A DNA stretch of 64,000 bases from Hymenolepis diminuta (Eukaryota; Platyhelminthes; Cestoda; Cyclophyllidea; Hymenolepididae): NCBI GenBank assembly GCA_900708905.1, contig CAADRB010000057.1, positions 271,987-335,986 on the forward strand. The letters run 5' to 3'. How positions within the stretch are numbered: position 1 is the first letter of the stretch; the number at the start of each line of letters is the position of its first letter. A program made the position numbers and the translations under genes. Below the pieces are notes generated by a model, which was not told where the DNA came from, searched no databases, and was given only the letters and a program-made list of their open reading frames with translations. Below, in pieces: positions 58,241-64,000 of the stretch.

Positions 58241-61200
58241 CTAGCGTTCCCTAACAAAAAATACTTTATGCACCACACATAGTTCATGATTGAATTTAAC
58301 TGCTAAAGATGAACTTGAACTTTTAAAATTGGATTTTTCATCGCTGAGGTTAGATCTGTATGTAAATTTAGGCTTAAATGGCAGTTTTTCAATAGCTGGA
58401 GTAGCTACCTCATTTGTGGACGACCTGACACTTGACATGCGACTCGACACTCGACTAAAATTTAGATCCACAGCTGTTCGAGGATCCCGGATTTGTAATG
58501 AAGACCTTTCTTCAATCTGCCCTTTCTCCTTAAGCGATTCAATTAAATCGTCTTTCGATTCTGCGGGTGGTACCGGTGCACTTCTATCATTGTCGCTCTG
58601 TATGAAAATAGTAAAAAAAGTAAATAAAAGTGCTACTTAAATGTAGAAAGTAGAGATATCTTACAAAGGCATCAGCAGAGCGTGGATCATACGTTACGAC
58701 ATCGAGGGAGGAGATATCTGTCACTCCACTCGGACTGACGACATTGGGCTGGTAAGTAGTTAATTTCACTGGAGGAGATGGACAAGACTGGTGCTGTTGG
58801 AAATGAGAGTCCAGGTTCTCCCGCAAGGTTATCTGTCTATAAGAGGTACCTCTAGCAAGACAGCAGGGAAGATCATTATTTGCTGGCCAATGCCAGGCTT
58901 GTTCAAGCAGACGACCTCCTGATTCCCTAGTAACACAAAATTTAACTTTAAATGTCATTACATTTAAATGACAGTAGAATAATTTGATGGATTAATTAAC
59001 AATAATAATCCGTCATATTAACAGTTAAAAATAACATCATACATGTGGATATAATTTAACTGACGTTTCTACACGACATTATCAAGCAGGCAAAATTTTA
59101 GAAAAACTAAAATGCCTAAACTGGGTAAATTGCTAACGGAACGTGGTAGATACCACTGTTATTCAAAATTAATTTCAGAAATAATTTCCATTCGACATTC
59201 AAAAACTCCTCAAGAAAACTATAGTAACATTAATGATTAGTTGTAGCACATGGAACTGGGGCTTCTATTATTTTAATTTCACCGGAAAATATGTCTAACG
59301 AAATGTCACTTGATCTCAAGACGAAAAAGGCTGATATAGTCAATGACTAGAAGAGAACCATTGCATCAATATCCTTAACTCAATCCTCGTTAACTCCTTG
59401 CGATTTCTGATTTTTCTTTAAGTGAATAAGTGAAGGGGAGAGAGACTTTCTCAGTAGCGAGTGTTGCCATGTCAACATGGGCGTCACTACTGCTTCTGTT
59501 ACAAAAATAAAATAATACAATGGCAAAGTGAATCATTTTATGAATATATGCAGATCATGGCATAATTTGCATTAAGCATTAGTCAGTAGCTTAGCTTAAC
59601 TCCTGATCGTAAGAGGAGCTCAATTCATTAAGAATTAGCTGTTAAGATCAACTTAATTAGTTGAAAGGAAATTTAAAATTGCTTAATAAACTAGAGTCCG
59701 TCTCGAGTGTTGACAATTCACCAAAAACAACAAAATACAGCATAAAACATTAATAATTAACTCTGTTATAAAGGAAGAAATTTCTCAATCTGAGAATAAC
59801 TAAGGCAGCAAGTTCTTATTGATGATATTCCAAGTTAACTGTGATTTTTGCCTCGACAAAAGGTTTGTGATGCTAAATTGTTTGTCGGGAAAAGAGAAAT
59901 GGCATTTTCAGGGATTAAATAACATTTGTCAGGCTTGGCAATTAAAGGTTCCATCCTTAAAACTAAAGTGGTATTTAGAAGATATGGATCACCAAACGCA
60001 CGATAGTAAAATGAATCGACTTATTTCCGCAATGTGCAACTAGTCCATATTCTTAAATCTCTAGGGTATTTGTAAGGACAAATAAAAAATATAGCTGAAG
60101 GTTTCAAATTATATTCTGTGAAGGGGGATTTTATTGATCTTCCTAGTCATTATAATTTTATATTAATCTATTAGTACGAGTACAGATTTAGCACGACCAG
60201 ATACACTGACTAAAAAGACTAAAATGGTGATAGCAGGTAGGAAAGAAAAGACGAAGACAAATTTGGTTGCGTCTCAATAAGATAATAACCAAAACTCATG
60301 GACAAGGTCTGATACAGTATTAACTATAGCGGAACCTTCTGAAATTCACGGCAATAATTTGCACTATTTATCGAATCTCTGATTTAATTTGAAACCATAA
60401 GTTATTTTTAGATTGAGTGAAAATTAGAAAATTACTACGAAAGTATCTCTACTCAGTTAATCGGATTACGTTGACAAATTAGTATATAAAATTGTGCGTG
60501 GACAAATAACTTTCAGTTGAATTTCTCATGCGAAACAAATAGTTGCAGGACCATTGAGCATGTTAAAACTAAAATTATGCAAACAATATTTTACCAGGTC
60601 ACGAATACCTCATAAGCATTATCAGTATGTTTATTTATGAGTGACTAATATGTTTGAAATAATCCAAAGATCCATAAAAACAATCCCGATTAGTATCGAT
60701 CAGTGAATCTCCAAAGCTCCGCTTTAGTCGCCAAAATGAATCTCGCAGTCGAAAATAATTAAACTCGGAAGTCCATGAAAATCAAACAAAAGATAGCAGC
60801 TACCTCACCCAGACACTCCGGAAAATCTCTCTGTTCAAAATAGTACTCCCTAATGATTTTGATAATCGTAGAAATCGTTATTTGAATCGCATGCAGTTAT
60901 TTGATTATTAATTTATCACCCACAAATTATATATACACCGCCATTTTAAATGTAATGGGATTATAACCCGTATACTGACGTTTGTAGGAATCCACATTTT
61001 AAGATTTAACTATATCCGCACTTTACACAACTTATTTGAATAAAAAATATCTTTTCGGCTTCAAGGAGATTTATTGAATATTATAAATTGACTAATGACT
61101 AAATTATTGCGAGGCGAAATATTAGAATATTTCCGATGCATTCGCGCGGAATTCATAAGTTGGGCCTTCATGCGAAGAGTTATTGATGATTGAATTTTTA

Positions 61201-62210
61201 AGACGACCAATGAAGCAGCTACTGGCTAAACAGGCGGCCAATCATCCATCGCATTTTAAACTTTATTTAAGCAATTTTTTTTCTTAATAACGATGCTATT
61301 AGAACTCTAGCACCCTTCTCATTTCTGGGTTCTGATTTGTTATACCTATATTAAGAGGCAACCGGAAAGTTATGATTACTATATTAATTAACTTATAAAT
61401 ATGAAAGAAAATTATCAAAATTGCAATCTTCTTCCAGTACATTCAAAGTGCTTTAAGGCAACTTTTTCTAGAACTTATTAACTTAAATAGTGTTAAATGA
61501 AATTTTCACTCACTTTCTCGGATATACGCACCAAACGAGGATATTTAGCGCGATTAGAACAAAGAAAAGGGCAAATGCAGAGAGGCCATAAGACCATGAG
61601 AGCCCTGAAAACTTGGTCTCCGACATCCATGCATCAGTTCCGCGAATTTCCGTCTGTTTTTTCTCAAGGTCAATATTTACTCCCACAAGTCCGAGCTGTG
61701 TTATTAGCACCCAGCCTAAGATATATATCAAATCTTAAAATTATTTAAATAATAGGAACAATAATAGACAATGACCATCTCTTTTAGCAGTTTATTAAAA
61801 ACTTACAAATAAGAACAACCAACACAACTGATATCATCACAGTTCTGGGTCGTCGCTTATCAACTGCACCGAAAAGTATTAACAGTCCGCAACTCACAAG
61901 AGCCATGTAGAGAATCATGCTAAGAATTTGCAGTGCTTGAGCCGCATGAAACCATCCAGCGAATATAAGAGGCCAAAGAGCCCGTATTTTGGTATCGAAA
62001 ATATAGAAGCAGCCAGTGTAAAGGCGTTGCTGGTCCAGGGGTGAGATGAATTCCTCCAAGCATATTTCCCATAAACCAAGACTCCGGAAACGAGTAGAGG
62101 CACTGGGATATTTTGCAAACCAAAATGGCAAAACGGTTGCAAAGAAATTGCAGAAAAATCCCACGGATATGACAGTGATGTATAAATAAAGTAAGGCATC
62201 CTTTCCGCAC
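58241..62210 (-). CDS. Claudin-like tetraspan membrane protein with long Ser-rich tail (5' exon missing)
   Basis: Exons on the minus strand: 62210-61807, 61715-61514, 58926-58665 and 58597-58241 (TAG), all in phase, giving about 408 residues. The membrane part has four hydrophobic segments: YLYITVISVGFFCNFFATVL; one after the first loop (AAQALQILSMILYMALVSCG); VMISVVLVVLICWVLITQLG; and LSAFALFFVLIALNILVWCV. The first loop carries GLWEIC and YTGCFYIFD, i.e. the GLW-C-C signature of the PMP22/claudin superfamily, and is closest in layout to insect septate-junction claudins. After RK the protein continues for about 200 residues of Ser-, Pro- and Arg-rich tail (LNFSRVSSRMSSVRSSTNE). The start codon must lie in an upstream exon ending in phase 2, which I could not find. 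If the stop after VYPRK at 61505 is used instead, the tail is lost; the GTGAGT donor at 61513 argues against that. Confidence 0.72.
58927..61513 (-). other. 2.6-kb intron of the claudin-like gene
   Basis: Donor GTGAGT and acceptor GTGTTACTAG on the minus strand. A 74-codon plus-strand open frame at 59819-60043 has no recognised similarity, and no other feature is supported. Confidence 0.5.
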
Positions 62211-64000
62211 CTAGAATGCCTGATTAAGTGATGTGATGTATACTTGCATGTTTGGTGAAAATACTTCAAGACGATCAAAGAAATTAAAGTTAATTTGTAT
62301 TTATCTGATATTTTGATTCTAAAATGTAAGTGATTTAAACAAGTAAAACACAATGATTATTTTACATTATTCAAATAAAAAAGTAAACGACGTGTTGTTA
62401 AAACTGCTCTGTGTGCTTAAAATAACAACAATACCCTCCATTGCATTTAACAAATTGAAATTGAGCAATAAACTTAGTAATTAAATTTGGTTTAAGCAAA
62501 CAAGAGTAGATATGGCATATTTATATACGTGCTGTAAATAGGCAATTGTAAAAATAAAATGATTTTAAACTATTTTAAAATTTTACTTTTTAAACAGTGA
62601 ATTGATAATTCTTGAACTTTTGTTTTTAATAAAATAAACTTTTGTGGTATTTGGCACAGTTTATTTAAATGATTGTTTAATTTGTGCATTTTGTGAACAT
62701 ATCAACTTTTATCCAATATTTATTTCTCATAAGCTGTGGTTTAGTAATTTTTAACTGCCCTAGAGCTTGTCATCTATTCGTCAAACACCGACGCATATTC
62801 GAATTTCACAGATTGATAAAAAGCACACAATGGTTTTTAATTTCGAATACGTATCATAGCTATTTAAAAATTTACTTTTCTTTGCATTTTATTGAGATGC
62901 AATCTGAGACCACAAAGCGGATCCATTTAAAATACAGTAATGTGAACTTGAGCCACATAGAAGGAAATATTAAGTTGCACATATTACTAGAACACTTCGA
63001 ATTTGACCAGGGAAGACACCCCAATTTATTGATAAACAAAGCGTTTCTTCTTGAGGCATTAGTAATCTCTGTGTTATAATCTGCTCTTATGCGTAGGATA
63101 CTGCCATAATGTAAGCAACTAGGAGTTCTGGTGGTAATCTCGCAGAGGCAATAATCTAAAAACTCGGTAATTAGCAACATAACACAGAAGCTAATAACTC
63201 ACGGCAAATCACAAGACACATTTTAGTCAACACGCGGGTATTCATGAAATTCCATATCAATCAGTATCGGCTTAAATAAGTATAATTATTAAGTACTTTT
63301 TATTGGTAGGGGAATAAAGAAATTACATTTTTATTCATGCAAGAAATATAAGAAATGGGAAAAATAATTATCATATCCTCTAACAGATATCATAGCCGAT
63401 TCTTCGATTCTCTAAGACATTGCACTAGATACAAACACGACCCGTCAACATCACAGTACAAACGACCCAAACCACTATGTCAACACAAGACGCACGTTTT
63501 TGTACTGATAGGTCGGTTTATATTATGCCCCATTTACAACCGCAATGTAAATAAATTCGTTCGAATGAAAGGGAATTAAAAGAAGCAAGAATCAAAAGGT
63601 GGAAAATAAAGAACCTTACATATAAGAACCATTTTGGGAAAAATACTACTTTCTTATATGTTACATGCTCGCTCGTAGATTTGATCGTCCGTCGGTCTTT
63701 GTCGCGAGATCGACCGAGGGACGAGGGAAATGCCATCAAGTCTTGGTGGTACATGGGGGATAATATCCTGATCGTTTCTTTCGCGTCGTTGCACTACATT
63801 GGAGGATCACAGACTGTTCGGGAGTTAGAGAACTGTAAGATATAGAACACAAAAATTTACAGTATCAAGACTATTTAAAGAATGATGTCTTTCACAATTC
63901 AACAAACCAAACCCTCCTGGTCTGAATTGTTTGTGCTATAGCCAGTAGATGTCTATCAACACAGATGTCGGTCATCACGCCGGGACACCGACAACGAGAC
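62211..64000. other. End of window, no confident gene
   Basis: This stretch should contain the first exon of the claudin-like gene if that gene starts within the window. A plus-strand frame of 131 codons (62684-63079) and a minus-strand frame (63754-63518) that starts MYHQDLMAFPSSLGRSRDKD were inspected. The second has a GTAAGG donor after 63620, but its phase does not fit the claudin-like exon. Neither is recognised. Confidence 0.4.

Noticed and set aside
61915..62210. Overlapping minus-strand frames in the claudin-like exon
   Set aside because: They are alternative frames of the same exon. Only the frame with the GLW-C-C motif and continuous membrane segments joins the next exon in phase.
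62684..63079. 131-codon plus-strand open frame
   Set aside because: It has no recognised motif, starts at a TTG rather than an ATG in the track frame, lacks splice context and has AT-rich codons typical of background.
63518..63754. Minus-strand frame with RSRDKDRR and a GTAAGG donor, considered as first exon of the claudin-like gene
   Set aside because: It ends in phase 0 at the donor while the claudin-like exon needs phase 2. Other frames meet a stop. It remains possible as part of another gene.
1..64000. CRISPR arrays, bacterial operons, ribosome binding sites or phage genes
   Set aside because: The window is eukaryotic, with spliced genes throughout. No regularly spaced direct repeats or prokaryotic gene clusters are present.

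Overview
The window is eukaryotic nuclear DNA: AT-rich, with genes split into many exons by GT-AG introns, and with decayed mariner transposons. Several products are recognisable: a DMXL/rabconnectin-3 alpha protein, the signal peptidase subunit SEC11, a RhoGAP protein, two SKP1-like proteins and a claudin-like tetraspan protein. Intron sizes fall into two groups, about 36-41 nt and about 68-80 nt, with a tail of kilobase-scale introns. That pattern, plus the AT richness and divergent metazoan proteins, points to a parasitic flatworm, most likely a tapeworm. This assignment is an inference and the species cannot be named from the sequence alone.

Layout. (1) Positions 1-27,680, plus strand: the 3' part of one very large gene encoding a DMXL protein. 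I resolved 39 coding exons joining in one frame (8,247 nt, 2,748 residues plus stop); the 5' end lies before the window. (2) Positions 27,914-28,677, minus strand: a complete six-exon SEC11 gene of 184 residues, convergent with DMXL and only 233 bp from its stop. (3) Positions 29,696-34,008, plus strand: a three-exon coiled-coil protein of 212 residues, family unknown, with one 3.6-kb intron. (4) Positions 34,009-47,576: a gene-poor stretch of 13.5 kb with a mariner relic, simple repeats and dispersed-repeat fragments. (5) Positions 47,577-49,789, minus strand: a RhoGAP-domain gene, seven exons seen, 5' end unresolved. (6) Positions 50,924-54,124, plus strand: two tandem, strongly diverged SKP1-like genes. 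(7) Positions 58,241-62,210, minus strand: a claudin-like four-pass membrane protein with a long Ser-rich tail, 5' exon not found. Two further clean minus-strand exons (55,988-56,321) may be its alternative 3' end or a separate gene.

The genes are not an operon and have no obvious shared pathway. DMXL assists V-ATPase assembly and vesicle acidification, SEC11 cleaves signal peptides in the ER, the RhoGAP switches off Rho GTPases, SKP1-like proteins bridge F-box proteins to cullin ligases, and claudin-like proteins act at cell contacts. The points most worth a second look are the tandem SKP1-like pair, a GC-AG intron in DMXL, two mariner copies sharing the same frameshift, the RhoGAP with a replaced active-site asparagine, and the claudin-like protein with a long tail.
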